Shown here: in pieces, positions 8,124 through 17,609 of the stretch
How positions within the stretch are numbered: position 1 is the first letter of the stretch
How the letters are laid out: every line of letters starts with the position of its first letter
Notes under the pieces: model-generated
Databases searched by the model: none
What the model was told of the DNA's origin: nothing
Seen by the model: only the letters and a program-made list of their open reading frames with translations
NCBI RefSeq assembly: GCF_963662805.1
Contig: NZ_OY759851.1
Location: 124,001-188,000, forward strand
Direction: 5' to 3'
DNA length: 64,000 nucleotides
Origin: an uncultured Cohaesibacter sp.
GTDB lineage: Bacteria > Pseudomonadota > Alphaproteobacteria > Rhizobiales > Cohaesibacteraceae
Translations under genes and position numbers: made by a program

Positions 8124-8480
8124 TCAGTTCTTCTTCCTCTTTTCCTCTGCGGCTGCACATTTTACGCAGTGCGTTGCAGTGGGATCTATTTCGAGGCGCT
8201 TGAGGGGGATTTCCGCGTCACATTCGATGCAATAGCCGAAGTCTCCGCTTTCGAGGCGCTGGACGGCTTGCTCGATCCGCATCAGCTCCAATTCCCGGCG
8301 GCGCTCGACCTCCTGGGCCATGGCCTGCCCCTGAAGGGCATCCATCCGCGACAGACGGCCAACGCTGGGCTGGTCCAGTTCTACAACGGCGCGAGCGTCT
8401 CTTGCTTTCTCGCTGAGGAAACTTATCTCAATGCGCTTGCCTTCAAGCAGCTGCATGGCGTCCTTGAGTGAAATAGGCAT
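8124..8480 (-). CDS. DksA/TraR-family C4 zinc-finger protein
   Basis: A 118-residue protein with an N-terminal coiled-coil region and a C-terminal DksA/TraR zinc finger (YCIECDAEIPLKRLEI and HCVKCA, giving Cys-x2-Cys-x17-Cys-x2-Cys). DksA-family proteins enter the secondary channel of RNA polymerase and modulate initiation with ppGpp. This version is shorter than canonical DksA of about 150 residues, and the acidic coiled-coil tip is not obvious, so I call it DksA-like. It stands alone, with more than 170 empty bases on each side. Confidence 0.85.
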   Translation of the reverse strand: MPISLKDAMQLLEGKRIEISFLSEKARDARAVVELDQPSVGRLSRMDALQGQAMAQEVERRRELELMRIEQAVQRLESGDFGYCIECDAEIPLKRLEIDPTATHCVKCAAAEEKRKKN

Positions 8481-8919
8481 GAGTGGTTCTTTCCGTGCAT
8501 CGGGATTGCGGGGATCGATCTACGCACAACTGATATTGTTAAAGGTCAGGTTGTGCGAATGACGAGGGGGCGTCAATTGATTTTTCGGCTGAGAGCAGGG
8601 CTTGTTGGACGATTTGCCACGGAGCGATGCACAATATATGGCAATATTTGGTGGTTTTGGCGACAGAAAATGATGCTGTCGCCTTGTTTGCGGATCTCTT
8701 GGGTCTCAACTGGAACGAAGGTTGGGAGGTATTATGAACGAGCTGTTCAACAATTGACTCTTTCAGGCGCAACGGCTATCGCTTGGAGCAGACCATTGTG
8801 ATCCTCTTCATCAACCTTTGCTGGACAGATCGCTGCGATCGGGCATGTCCATTGTTCGACCCCATCGCTGACCCATTGTCAGGCCCAGTGCCCGGCTTCT
8901 CATTCAATTGGATTGTTTC
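8481..8919. other. Divergent intergenic region between DksA-like and NnrU genes
   Basis: No supported gene. It contains a perfect 8-bp inverted repeat, GGCGACAG (8659-8666) and CTGTCGCC (8675-8682), with an 8-base loop and then TTGTTTG, a poor T tract. This could be a weak terminator or a protein-binding site. Confidence 0.4.
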
Positions 8920-9489
8920 ATGCTGATCATGTTTGTTGGCTTCGTGCTGTTTCTGGCTATCCATCTCGTTCCTCAGTCGCCAAAGCTGAAGGCGTCCCTG
9001 ACGGACAAGTTGGGGCTGATGGGCTACCGTATGCTGCACGGTGTCGTTGCCCTTATTTCCATCGTGCTGATCTTCAAGGGGTATTTTGAAGCGCGCAACG
9101 AGATCATCCTCTGGTACCCGCCGATCTGGACCCGTCATCTGGCCGCGACCCTGATGCTTTTTGCCTCTGTCATCGGCTTTGCCGGGGCATTTTCCGGCAA
9201 GCTGAAGCAGTGGCTGACCTCGCCCTTCTCTGTTGCGATCAAGATCTGGGCGCTGGCGCATCTTCTTGCCAACGGGTCACTCGCCGACGTCTTTCTGTTT
9301 GTCTTCTTCCTGCTGTTTGCGGTTTCCTATCGCATTTCCCTCAAGAAGCGGATCCGGGCCGGTCTCGTCACCGTGCCGGAAGGAAAGGTGAGGGACGATG
9401 TGATCGCAGTCGTGCTCGGGCTCGTTTTATATGTCGTGATGGTCTTTTGGCTGCACGAATGGCTGTTCGATGTTGCCCCGCTTGGATGA
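8920..9489 (+). CDS. NnrU family membrane protein
   Basis: An integral membrane protein of 189 residues with five or six predicted membrane helices (LIMFVGFVLFLAIHLVP at the start, VALISIVLIFKGYF, VFLFVFFLLFAVSY, VVLGLVLYVVMVFW near the end). Its family, NnrU, was named for genes near nitric-oxide and denitrification loci, and its biochemical role is not settled. No denitrification genes flank it here. ATG 8920 is preferred over the TTG at 8908 because the first helix begins immediately after it. Confidence 0.85.
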   Translation: MLIMFVGFVLFLAIHLVPQSPKLKASLTDKLGLMGYRMLHGVVALISIVLIFKGYFEARNEIILWYPPIWTRHLAATLMLFASVIGFAGAFSGKLKQWLTSPFSVAIKIWALAHLLANGSLADVFLFVFFLLFAVSYRISLKKRIRAGLVTVPEGKVRDDVIAVVLGLVLYVVMVFWLHEWLFDVAPLG

Positions 9490-9858
9490 TTGCTGTGTCT
9501 TTTCTCGTGATTTTTCCCGATCACGGCGCACGCATCCAATTGCTGCCACAATGGCTTAAGACATAACATGAAACGGGGCTTTGGCGGGGTCTTGGTGGTT
9601 TGGTGCGGGCGATTTAGGGATAAACACCGCATTTGACTGTCATAAACCGGCCATTATGGGCGCTGAAACGGTTCGGGGTGATTGCGTCCCGTGCCTTGAG
9701 CGGCTAATGTCCCGCAACAGAATTTGCGTGTCGGCTTTGATTGTTGCAAGGCAGGGCGCATCACCAAGACATGACGCAGGAAGTCAGTCCTGTGCGCAGA
9801 ACGCCAAGTAGCGTGACTTGTGGCAGAATTCCGCCACGGACACGACAAGTGAGGAAGT
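9490..9858. other. Intergenic region upstream of the YfgM-like gene
   Basis: Nothing convincing is encoded here. A TTGACT at 9633-9638 could be a -35 element, but no good -10 box is spaced correctly. The bases before 9859 (GTGAGGAAGT) supply a Shine-Dalgarno for the next gene. Confidence 0.4.
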
Positions 9859-10536
9859 ATGTCAGAGTCCGATTTTATTCGCGAGGTCGATGAAGAGCTG
9901 CGCAATGAGCAGATCCAGAAACTGTGGGACAGATTCGGACCCTTTGTCATCGGATTTGCCCTGCTGATCGTTGTTGGAACTGCTGCGTCCAAGGGCTATG
10001 ACTATTGGCGCGAAAAACAGGCCGCCGAATCCGGTGATGCTTTCATCGCTGCGCTGGACCTGTCGGAAAGCGGCGAGCAGGAGCAGGCCATCGCGGCGCT
10101 CGAGAAGCTCGAAGCCGATGGCGCAGGCGGTTATCCGAAACTGGCTGAAATGCGCGCCGCCGCCGAGAAAGCCTCTCTTGGTGAAGTTGATGAGGCGATT
10201 GCCCTTTACAACAAGGTGGCATCCGATTCCGGCGTTCAGGGTGTCATTCAAGATCTTGCGCGCATTCGGGCCAACATTCTCATGCTCGATCAGGGTAAGG
10301 CCGACGACGTGATCCTCCAGCTGACCGGTCTCATGGATGGCAATGCCTATCGTCACAGCGCGCGCGAACTTGTGCTGCTGGCTCATATCGAAAAGGGCGA
10401 ATTCGACAAGGCTTTGCCAATTGCAGAGCGGGTTGTTGCCGATGCCGAAACGCCGGCCCAGATGCGGCAAAGAGCTCAAATCTATGTTGGCTTCATTCGC
10501 TCCAAAATCGAACCGCAGTCCGGGGAGATTAGCTAA
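9859..10536 (+). CDS. YfgM-like membrane-anchored TPR protein
   Basis: A 225-residue protein with a short cytoplasmic N-terminus, a single membrane helix at about residues 28-45 (PFVIGFALLIVVGTAAS), and a periplasmic region of tetratricopeptide-type helices, matching the YfgM/TPR_21 architecture. In E. coli YfgM interacts with the SecYEG translocon and chaperones, and sits next to bamB. Here its stop overlaps the bamB start by one base (TAATG), so the two are translationally coupled. A role at the envelope is likely by analogy. Confidence 0.85.
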   Translation: MSESDFIREVDEELRNEQIQKLWDRFGPFVIGFALLIVVGTAASKGYDYWREKQAAESGDAFIAALDLSESGEQEQAIAALEKLEADGAGGYPKLAEMRAAAEKASLGEVDEAIALYNKVASDSGVQGVIQDLARIRANILMLDQGKADDVILQLTGLMDGNAYRHSARELVLLAHIEKGEFDKALPIAERVVADAETPAQMRQRAQIYVGFIRSKIEPQSGEIS

Positions 10537-11900
10537 TGAACAAGGTGACAGGTCTTCATAAAGAGACCGGATACACCCGCGCATCCCTTGCTGCTGCCGT
10601 TTTATTGGCGGGACTGCTGGCTGGCTGTGCGAGCATGTCGGACGTGGCCGATACCGTCAATCCGTTCAAGGAGAAAGAGACGATCCTGCCCGGTGAACGT
10701 CAGTCCGTGTTCAGCAATGCGGACACGACCGGGACGGAAGACACCTCTCCGGTGTCCATCAGTGGTTCGGTTGACTTCACTTCCTGGGGACAGGCCGGAG
10801 GACCGCTGACCAACAATCCGCCCAACGTGTCCTATTCGGGGCAGGGGGCACGGGTGTGGAGCGTCAACGCGGCCATCCGAGGCGGCGATGAAGATGCTCG
10901 CGCCGGTGCACGTCCGGTTTCTGTCGGTGGGCGCGTGGCTGTCTATTCTCCTGATGGTGATGTGTCGGTTTATAATGCCAACAGTGGCGGAAAGATCTGG
11001 TCTGTCTCGGTTCGTCCCGAAAATGAGAAGGGTATTGCTCTGGGCGGTGCCGTCGCGATGGATACGTCCCGTGTTCTCGCAGCGACCGGTTTCAGTCAGC
11101 TTGTTGCCCTTGAAGGTGGCTCTGGCCGTCGTCTCTGGACGTTCCAACTGGATGCCCCGGCGCGTGGTGCGCCCGTCATCGTCGGTGACCGGGTTCTTGC
11201 TGTGACCGCAACAAATTCGATCTATGCTGTCAATATCTCCGATGGCACCGAACTCTGGTCCTTCAACGGGATCCCGGAAGGGGCCGGGCTTGTGGGTGCT
11301 GCCTCTCCTGCCGTCAGCGGTGATACGGTGCTGTTCACCGGGACATCGGGTGAGATGGTGGCGCTCAATCTGAAGACCGGTGAAATGAAATGGTCTGACA
11401 CAGTTGTGCAGGGAAGCCGTCGCTATGCGGTGTCCGGTATTTACTCGATTGCCGGTGGGCCGGTGGTCGATGATGGTGTCGCCTATGTTTCGAGCGTCAG
11501 CGGACGAACGGTCGCTTTCAGGGTGAAAGACGGTGACCGCCTGTGGGAGCGCTCCATCGGAGCGAGCCATGGTCCTGTGGTGTCCGGCAACAGCCTGTTT
11601 GTGCTTGATCTGGATGATCGCGTCTTTGCCCTCAATCGCAAGGATGGCAGAATTCGCTGGTCAACCCAGCTGCCTTCGATTAGAGAGAAGAAGAAAAGAT
11701 CGAGCTGGGCCGGGCCTGTTCTCGCGGGTGGCCGTTTGTGGTTTGCCTCGAGCGAAGGTCAACTGGCCGGAGTGGATGCAACAACCGGGAAGATCAGCGT
11801 GAACAGGGACAACAAAGATCCTGTCTATATTGCGCCGATCGCCGTCGGTGGTCGCCTGATCACTCTGAGTGGTTCCGGTCGCCTGTCAGGGTACAACTGA
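10536..11900 (+). CDS. bamB: Outer membrane protein assembly factor BamB
   Basis: Lipoprotein subunit of the BAM complex that inserts beta-barrel proteins into the outer membrane. The 454-residue sequence starts with a lipoprotein signal whose lipobox LLAGC places the acylated cysteine at residue 31. The rest is a PQQ-like beta propeller with repeated G-x-x-x-W blades (GGKIWSVSV, GRRLWTFQL, GTELWSFNG, GEMKWSDTV, GDRLWERSI, GRIRWSTQL). Length is slightly above the E. coli protein (392), mostly from a longer N-terminal linker. It is coupled to the upstream YfgM-like gene and followed by a hairpin at 11940-11967. Confidence 0.93.
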   Translation: MNKVTGLHKETGYTRASLAAAVLLAGLLAGCASMSDVADTVNPFKEKETILPGERQSVFSNADTTGTEDTSPVSISGSVDFTSWGQAGGPLTNNPPNVSYSGQGARVWSVNAAIRGGDEDARAGARPVSVGGRVAVYSPDGDVSVYNANSGGKIWSVSVRPENEKGIALGGAVAMDTSRVLAATGFSQLVALEGGSGRRLWTFQLDAPARGAPVIVGDRVLAVTATNSIYAVNISDGTELWSFNGIPEGAGLVGAASPAVSGDTVLFTGTSGEMVALNLKTGEMKWSDTVVQGSRRYAVSGIYSIAGGPVVDDGVAYVSSVSGRTVAFRVKDGDRLWERSIGASHGPVVSGNSLFVLDLDDRVFALNRKDGRIRWSTQLPSIREKKKRSSWAGPVLAGGRLWFASSEGQLAGVDATTGKISVNRDNKDPVYIAPIAVGGRLITLSGSGRLSGYN

Positions 11901-11939
11901 CGCCGAAGACCCTTCAAACGGTCTGACTTATTGAATTGC

Positions 11940-11967
11940 CCCGGGGGAGTTTCGACACCCTCGGGGT
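11940..11967 (+). terminator. GC-rich terminator-like hairpin after bamB
   Basis: CCCCGGGGG (11940-11948) pairs with CCCTCGGGG (11959-11967) over 9 bp with one G-T pair. Only TTCTGT follows, so termination would be inefficient and der may be partly co-transcribed. Confidence 0.45.
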
Positions 11968-12096
11968 TCTGTGCTATTTGACAGGGGCTGTGGTTGATCG
12001 ACACCCCCGTTACCGGCAAGCGCAATTCCTGCCTTTAAGGTGGGGTGTGATGACTCTGGTGAGAGCTGCTGCGCCTGCAAGTTTGGACGACAAGAC

Positions 12097-13551
12097 ATGA
12101 AACTGAATGTGGCCATCGTGGGCCGACCGAATGTTGGGAAATCGACGCTTTTCAACCGGCTGGTTGGAAAGAAACTAGCGCTGGTGGACGACCGTCCGGG
12201 GGTGACCCGTGACCGCCGCGAAAGCGAAGCGACGCTTGGCGACATGACCATGAACATCATCGACACCGCCGGTCTTGAAGTGGCGGACGAGGATGCGCTG
12301 GAAAGCCGGATGCGGCGTCAGACCGAAGAGGCGATTGCCATGTCTGATGTCGTCCTGTTCATGATGGACGCGCGGGCAGGCATCACGCCGATGGACGAGC
12401 ATTTCGCAAATATGGTGCGCAAATCCGGCAAGCCGACCATTCTGCTGGCCAACAAGTCCGAGGGCCGGGCATCCGATGCTGGCTTCTATGAGGCCTTCTC
12501 GCTTGGGCTTGGTGAGCCTGTGCCAATGTCGGCCGAGCATGGTATCGGCATGGCGGATATCTTCCAGGAACTGGTCAAGATCGAAGAAAAGAAGCTGGCC
12601 GAGCTGGAAGGTGCTGACGCCGAAGATGCGATTGATGCATTCCTGACAGATGATGCCGGACCTGCGGTTGACGTGGATATCGAGGACGGCGAGTCCGAAA
12701 CGCCGCTCTATGACCCGAGCAAACCTTTGCGCGTTGCCATCGTCGGGCGACCCAATGCGGGCAAGTCGACCCTGATCAACCATCTGATCGGGCAGGAGCG
12801 ACTGCTTACCGGACCCGAGGCGGGCATCACACGGGATTCCATCTCGGTCAACTGGGAATTCCGGGATCGCAAGTTCAAGCTGTTCGATACCGCCGGGATG
12901 CGGCGCAAGGCACGGGTGCAGGAAAAGCTCGAAAAGCTCTCTGTTTCCGATGCGCTCCGCTCGATCCAGTTTGCCGAGGTCGTCGTGGTGACGCTTGATG
13001 TGACCAAGCCGTTCGAGAAGCAGGATTTGCAGATTGCCGATCTGGTCTCCCGCGAGGGGCGTGCCATCGTGATCGCTCTCAACAAGTGGGATCTGGTGGA
13101 GAACCCGCAGGAAATGCTGGCCGATCTGAGAGAAAAAGCCGAGCGTCTACTGCCGCAGATGCGGGATGTGCCGCTTGTGCCGATCTCCGGCCTGACAGGC
13201 AAGAATCTCGATCGACTGATGCAGTCGGTGCTGGACATCTACGAGGTCTGGAACCGCCGCGTGTCGACGTCACGGCTCAACCGCTGGCTCAACCATGCGA
13301 CCGAGGCTCATCCGCCGCCGGCTGTTGGGGGCCGCCGGATCAAGATCCGCTATGCCACCCAGATCAAGGCTCGCCCGCCGACCTTTGTCGTCATGTGTTC
13401 ACGTCCCGAGGCGCTGCCAGAAAGCTATACGCGCTATTTGCTCAATGATTTGAGGGACATGTTCAATATCCCCGCCGTTCCGGTGCGGATGCTGATGCGC
13501 CGTGGTGACAACCCCTATGCCGCCAAGGCTGCGAAGCGCAAAATTCAGTAA
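12097..13551 (+). CDS. der: GTPase Der (EngA), ribosome assembly
   Basis: Tandem-GTPase factor for 50S subunit maturation, 484 residues. The first G domain has GRPNVGKST near residue 9, DTAGLE, and NKSE in place of the usual NKxD. An acidic linker (EDAIDAFLTDDAGPAVDVDI) precedes the second G domain with GRPNAGKST, DTAGMRRKARV and NKWD. A KH-like C-terminal domain ends in RGDNPYAAKAAKRK. The frame is open for 19 more codons upstream, but ATG 12097 (MKLNVAIVGRPN) matches the family start. Confidence 0.97.
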   Translation: MKLNVAIVGRPNVGKSTLFNRLVGKKLALVDDRPGVTRDRRESEATLGDMTMNIIDTAGLEVADEDALESRMRRQTEEAIAMSDVVLFMMDARAGITPMDEHFANMVRKSGKPTILLANKSEGRASDAGFYEAFSLGLGEPVPMSAEHGIGMADIFQELVKIEEKKLAELEGADAEDAIDAFLTDDAGPAVDVDIEDGESETPLYDPSKPLRVAIVGRPNAGKSTLINHLIGQERLLTGPEAGITRDSISVNWEFRDRKFKLFDTAGMRRKARVQEKLEKLSVSDALRSIQFAEVVVVTLDVTKPFEKQDLQIADLVSREGRAIVIALNKWDLVENPQEMLADLREKAERLLPQMRDVPLVPISGLTGKNLDRLMQSVLDIYEVWNRRVSTSRLNRWLNHATEAHPPPAVGGRRIKIRYATQIKARPPTFVVMCSRPEALPESYTRYLLNDLRDMFNIPAVPVRMLMRRGDNPYAAKAAKRKIQ

Positions 13552-13577
13552 GCTGAGCGTAGATCCTGCATCGCCTC

Positions 13578-14013
13578 CTATGTCTTGGAACTGGGAGGCG
13601 TGCGTTCTTCGCGAAAAGACATCAGATCGTCGGAGGGTGTTGCCCAGTCAACGCGTGAGGCGGTCCAAATCTCCATCTCGGGATGAATGATGTCGGGGTT
13701 GTCCATTGCCCCCGCCTTTACATAAACGCGTTCGGGATGGCTGCTTATCTCGGTGTAGATCGGTGAACCGCAAGACAGGCAGAAATGGCGCGTGATCGTG
13801 TTGCCGTGGTCAGACAGGGTTGCGTATGCCTTGGGCTCGCCTGAGGTGATTGTGAAGTGTTTGGCATCAATGGGAAAACTGATGGCAAATGCGCTGCCCG
13901 TTGTCTTGCGGCAGTCGGTGCAAATGGCAATAAACGGCAGGATTGATGGGGCCGGTGATCTGAAAGCGGATGGTTCCGCACAGGCATCCGCCGTCTTCGG
14001 TCGGGTCATTCAT
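13578..14013 (-). CDS. GFA-domain protein (glutathione-dependent formaldehyde-activating type), frameshifted
   Basis: Small zinc-binding GFA-family protein. The start (MNDPTEDGGCLCGTIRFQI) supplies the first CxC. After a +1 base the other frame continues with CTDCRKTTGSAFAIS and FCLSCGSPIYTEIS, giving the remaining zinc cysteines. The break is an AAA run at 13922-13924 (plus strand) where AA would keep the frame. With that base removed the gene is 435 bp (144 residues), the normal family length. The family is named after formaldehyde-glutathione chemistry, but most members have no proven substrate. I read the break as a sequencing error rather than gene decay. Confidence 0.75.
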
Positions 14014-14054
14014 CGTCTGAGCGCCTTCCTTGCTCGCTTCGGATTTCTGGGACC

Positions 14055-14195
14055 AATGGATTACGCAGTTTATGGCAGCTAAGCGCAAACATGGGTGGAA
14101 ACCCACAATACAGATGTGTATAACAACCACGCAACCGGCCCTTTGACTGATAAATCCATGGGCCGGTTGTTTTATCTGCCGGGATGTTCCCGGCC
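14055..14195 (+). promoter_or_regulatory. Possible attenuator-type leader of the DAHP synthase gene
   Basis: A short reading frame at 14055-14081 encodes MDYAVYGS, with two tyrosine codons. It is followed by a 9-bp stem (14133-14141 with 14160-14168, 18-base loop, then GTTTTAT) and a 6-bp stem (14178-14183 with 14189-14194). The sequence GGCCGG at 14161-14166 can pair either with the left arm of the first stem or with CCGGCC at 14190-14195, so two mutually exclusive folds exist. Tyrosine is an end product of the shikimate pathway. No strong ribosome binding site precedes the peptide, so this remains a hypothesis. Confidence 0.3.
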
Positions 14196-14220
14196 ATCAG
14201 TAAAGTGAAAAGAGGGTAAT

Positions 14221-15612
14221 ATGAGCAAGACATGGACCCCGGACAGCTGGCGCTCTAAACCGATTGTGCAAGTGCCTGACTATCCAGACCTTGAGGCAGT
14301 AAAAACTGTTGAAGGTCGCCTTGCTACCTATCCGCCTTTGGTCTTTGCTGGCGAGGCCCGCAAGCTGCGTGCGCAGCTCGGACGGGTTGCTGAGGGTGAT
14401 GGATTCCTGCTGCAGGGCGGCGATTGCGCCGAGGCATTTGCCGAACATCATCCTGACAATATTCGCGATTTCTTCCGCGTGTTCCTGCAAATGGCCGCGG
14501 TGCTGACCTATGCTGCCGCTTCGCCGGTGGTCAAGGTTGGCCGCATTGCAGGACAGTTCGCCAAGCCGCGTTCCTCGCCGACAGAGACTGTTGACGGTGT
14601 GGAACTGCCAAGCTATCGAGGCGATATCGTCAACAATATCGATTTTAACGAGGAAAGCCGTCTTCCTGATCCGCATCGGATGGAAATGGCCTATCGCCAA
14701 TCAGCGGCGACGCTGAACCTGCTGCGTGCCTTTGCGCAGGGTGGTTTTGCCAACCTCGACCATGTGCATCAGTGGACGCTGGATTTCCTCAAGGACAGCC
14801 CGCAGGCCGACCGCTACAAGGAACTGGCGCAACGCATCACCGAGGCGATGGATTTCATGCGCGCCTGCGGGGTTGATCCCAGCAGAACGGAATCACTGCG
14901 TTCGACCGATTTCTACACCAGTCATGAAGCCCTGCTGCTTGGCTATGAACAGGCCTTTACGCGAGTCGATTCTATCACGCACCGGCATTATGCCACCTCC
15001 GGGCATATGCTCTGGATCGGTGACCGGACCCGGCAGATTGATCATGCGCATGTGGAATTCTTCCGCGGCATCGAGAACCCGATTGGCCTCAAGTGCGGTC
15101 CTTCGCTCGATCCGGAAGAACTGCTTCGCCTGATCGACGTGCTCAACCCGGACAACGAGGCGGGCCGTTTGACCCTGATCACTCGCTTTGGTGCCGACAG
15201 GGTGTTTGACCACCTGCCGGGTCTGGTCAAGGCGATCAAACGCGAAGGCAAGAAGGTGATCTGGTCCTGTGATCCGATGCATGGCAACGTGATCAAGGCG
15301 GCCAATGGCTACAAGACGCGTCCGTTCGACCGGATCCTCAAGGAAGTCGAGAGCTTCTTTGCGGTTCACCTGTCGGAAGGCACCTATGCTGGCGGTGTTC
15401 ATGTCGAGATGACCGGCAAGAATGTCACCGAATGCACCGGTGGTGCGCACGAGATCACAGAGGATGATCTGTCCGACCGTTACCATACGGCTTGTGATCC
15501 GCGGCTGAATGCCGATCAGGCGTTGGAACTGGCGTTCCTGATCGCCGACAACATCAAGAAGCAGCGGGCAAGCCGACAGGGCACGCTGAGCAGCGAAATG
15601 GCAATCGCCTGA
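14221..15612 (+). CDS. 3-deoxy-7-phosphoheptulonate synthase, class II
   Basis: First enzyme of the shikimate pathway, condensing phosphoenolpyruvate and erythrose 4-phosphate. The 463-residue protein is of the plant-like class II type: WTPDSWRSKPIVQVPDYPD at the start, LLQGGDCAEAF, GRIAGQFAKPRS, and GGVHVEMTGKNVTECTGG near the C-terminus with its metal-binding residues. ATG 14221 follows AGAGGGTAAT. The structured region at 14055-14195 may regulate it, and a strong terminator follows at 15641-15667, so it is transcribed alone. Confidence 0.97.
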   Translation: MSKTWTPDSWRSKPIVQVPDYPDLEAVKTVEGRLATYPPLVFAGEARKLRAQLGRVAEGDGFLLQGGDCAEAFAEHHPDNIRDFFRVFLQMAAVLTYAAASPVVKVGRIAGQFAKPRSSPTETVDGVELPSYRGDIVNNIDFNEESRLPDPHRMEMAYRQSAATLNLLRAFAQGGFANLDHVHQWTLDFLKDSPQADRYKELAQRITEAMDFMRACGVDPSRTESLRSTDFYTSHEALLLGYEQAFTRVDSITHRHYATSGHMLWIGDRTRQIDHAHVEFFRGIENPIGLKCGPSLDPEELLRLIDVLNPDNEAGRLTLITRFGADRVFDHLPGLVKAIKREGKKVIWSCDPMHGNVIKAANGYKTRPFDRILKEVESFFAVHLSEGTYAGGVHVEMTGKNVTECTGGAHEITEDDLSDRYHTACDPRLNADQALELAFLIADNIKKQRASRQGTLSSEMAIA

Positions 15613-15640
15613 TCGCGGTGTCTGCTTTGTGTTCAAGATT

Positions 15641-15667
15641 GAGCCCGGTTTGTCGCCGGGCTCTTTT
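15641..15667 (+). terminator. Rho-independent terminator after DAHP synthase
   Basis: A perfect 8-bp stem GAGCCCGG/CCGGGCTC (15641-15648 with 15656-15663) and 7-base loop are followed by TTTT and a T-rich stretch. Confidence 0.85.
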
Positions 15668-15906
15668 CATTTCTTGCGCCTGAAAATTCTGTTTGGTTGT
15701 TTGTTGCTTGAGGTCAGTTTCGGGTTGGAATTTGGCAGTCACTGGCTTTATATCATTGAGAAAGAACAGCCCTTGCGCCGCACGTCTGTTTGCAAGTTTC
15801 GTTTCAGGCGGGCCAGTGCAGCAAGGGTTGCGGCGAATTCAAATCAAGGCGCTCCGAACCCTGATCCCCTCAGTGACGGCGTGGCGCTTCAGACAGGATC
15901 AGTTTC

Positions 15907-17565
15907 GTGACCGACAAGCTCATCTTTAGCCTTGCCCAGCTCAATCCAACTCTTGGCGACATTGTCGGCAATGGCAAAATGGCCCGTGCCGCCCATGAGG
16001 TGGCGATCAAACAGGGGGCAGATTGCCTCGTGCTGAGCGAGCTGTTCATTTCGGGCTATCCGCCCGAGGATCTGGTCTTGAAACCTGCCTTTCAGGAGGA
16101 TTGCCGTCAGGCAGTCGAGGATCTCGCCAAGATTACCGCTGGCGATGCGCCCGCGATCCTGATCGGAACGCCGTGGGTTGATGATGGCAAGCTCTATAAT
16201 GCGGTCTGCCTGCTCGATGATGGCGAAGTGAAAGCTGTGCGGCTGAAGGTCGATCTGCCCAACTATGGTGTGTTTGACGAAAAGCGCGTGTTTGCCGCCG
16301 GGCCCTTGCCGGGGCCGATCGACATTCGCGGTGTTCGCGTCGGCGTGCCGATCTGTGAGGACATCTGGGGCGAGGAAGTCTGCGAATGCCTGATGGAGAC
16401 TGGGGCGGAGTTCCTTGTCGTGCCGAACGGGTCTCCCTTCAACATCGACAAGTGGGATGTGCGCCAGCAGGTGGCGATCCAGCGGGTTGTCGAGACCGAA
16501 TTGCCGCTCATCTATCTCAATCAGGTTGGCGGACAGGATGAGTTGGTGTTCGACGGCGCATCCTTTGCCTTGAATGCGGATCGCTCTCTTGCCATGCAGA
16601 TGCCCGGCTTCGTCGAGGATCAGCGGGTGATCACGGCTCATCGCGAGGGTGATGGCTGGCGTCTTGAAAGCACCATCGATCCGGTGATGGATGAGGATGC
16701 AAGTGCCTGGTCGGCCTGCATGTTGGGGCTGAGGGATTATGTCAACAAGAACCGTTTCCCCGGCGTGGTGCTGGGTCTCTCGGGCGGCATCGATTCTGCC
16801 ATTTGCGCGGCACTAGCAGTTGATGCTCTTGGTGCGGACCGGTGCATTGCGTCATGCTGCCCTATCGCTATACCTCGGACGAAAGCCTGAAGGACGCAGC
16901 CGATTGCGCCAAGGCGCTTGGTGTTCGCTACGACATCGTCGATATCGTTGAACCGGTGGAAGGCTTTGCCCTCGGCTCTCTCGAAGCTGTTCGAGGGCAC
17001 CAATGAAGGGGTGACCGAGGAGAACCTGCAATCGAGAGCGCGCGGGACGATCCTGATGGCGATCTCCAACAAATTCGGCAATATGGTCGTGACGACGGGC
17101 AACAAGTCCGAGATGTCGGTCGGCTACGCGACGCTCTATGGCGACATGAACGGCGGCTTCAATCCGATCAAGGACCTTTACAAGATGCAGGTCTACCATC
17201 TGGCGGCATGGCGCAATGCGCACAAGCCGGAGGATGCCATGGGGCCTTTGGGCGAGGTGATCCCGACGAACATCATTTCCAAGGCTCCGACGGCAGAATT
17301 GCGTGAGAACCAGACCGATCAGGATAGCCTGCCGGAATATCCTGTCCTTGACGACATTCTCGAATGCCTTGTCGAGAAGGAGATGGGGGTCGACGAGATC
17401 GTTGCACGCGGTCATGACCGGGCGCTTGCTCATCGTATTGAGCATCTTCTCTACATTGCCGAATACAAGCGCCGGCAGTCGGCTCCGGGCGTCAAGCTCA
17501 GTGAGAAGAATTTTGGTCGTGATCGTCGCTATCCAATCACCAACGGGTTCAGGGATCGCGGTTGA
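15907..17565 (+). CDS. nadE: Glutamine-dependent NAD+ synthetase, two compensating frameshifts
   Basis: Last step of NAD synthesis. The N-terminal nitrilase-type amidase has its Glu (LSELFISGYPPEDL), Lys (RLKVDLPNYG) and Cys (VGVPICEDIWG). The synthetase domain has the P-loop GLSGGIDSA. A GG run at 16841-16842 is one G short, and a CCC run at 16969-16971 is one C too long. Between them the correct protein (HCVMLPYRYTSDESLKDAAD) is in another frame, and after the second error the original frame resumes (LSKLFEGTNEGVTEENLQSR). Net length is 1659 bp, 552 residues, as expected. It is a single-copy housekeeping gene, so sequence error is the likely cause. The GTG start at 15907 fits the family N-terminus. 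Confidence 0.93.
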
Positions 17566-17609
17566 TCGCGCCTGCCTGTTTTAGAAATTGAGTCAAGGAA
17601 AGTCACCAA

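Noticed and set aside
9633..9660. Promoter with TTGACT before the YfgM-like gene
   Set aside because: No acceptable -10 element at the right spacing.
16838..16976. Programmed frameshifting in nadE, or two separate nadE genes
   Set aside because: The two shifts are opposite in sign, lie in G and C runs without slippery heptamers or stem-loops typical of recoding, and match the error pattern elsewhere.
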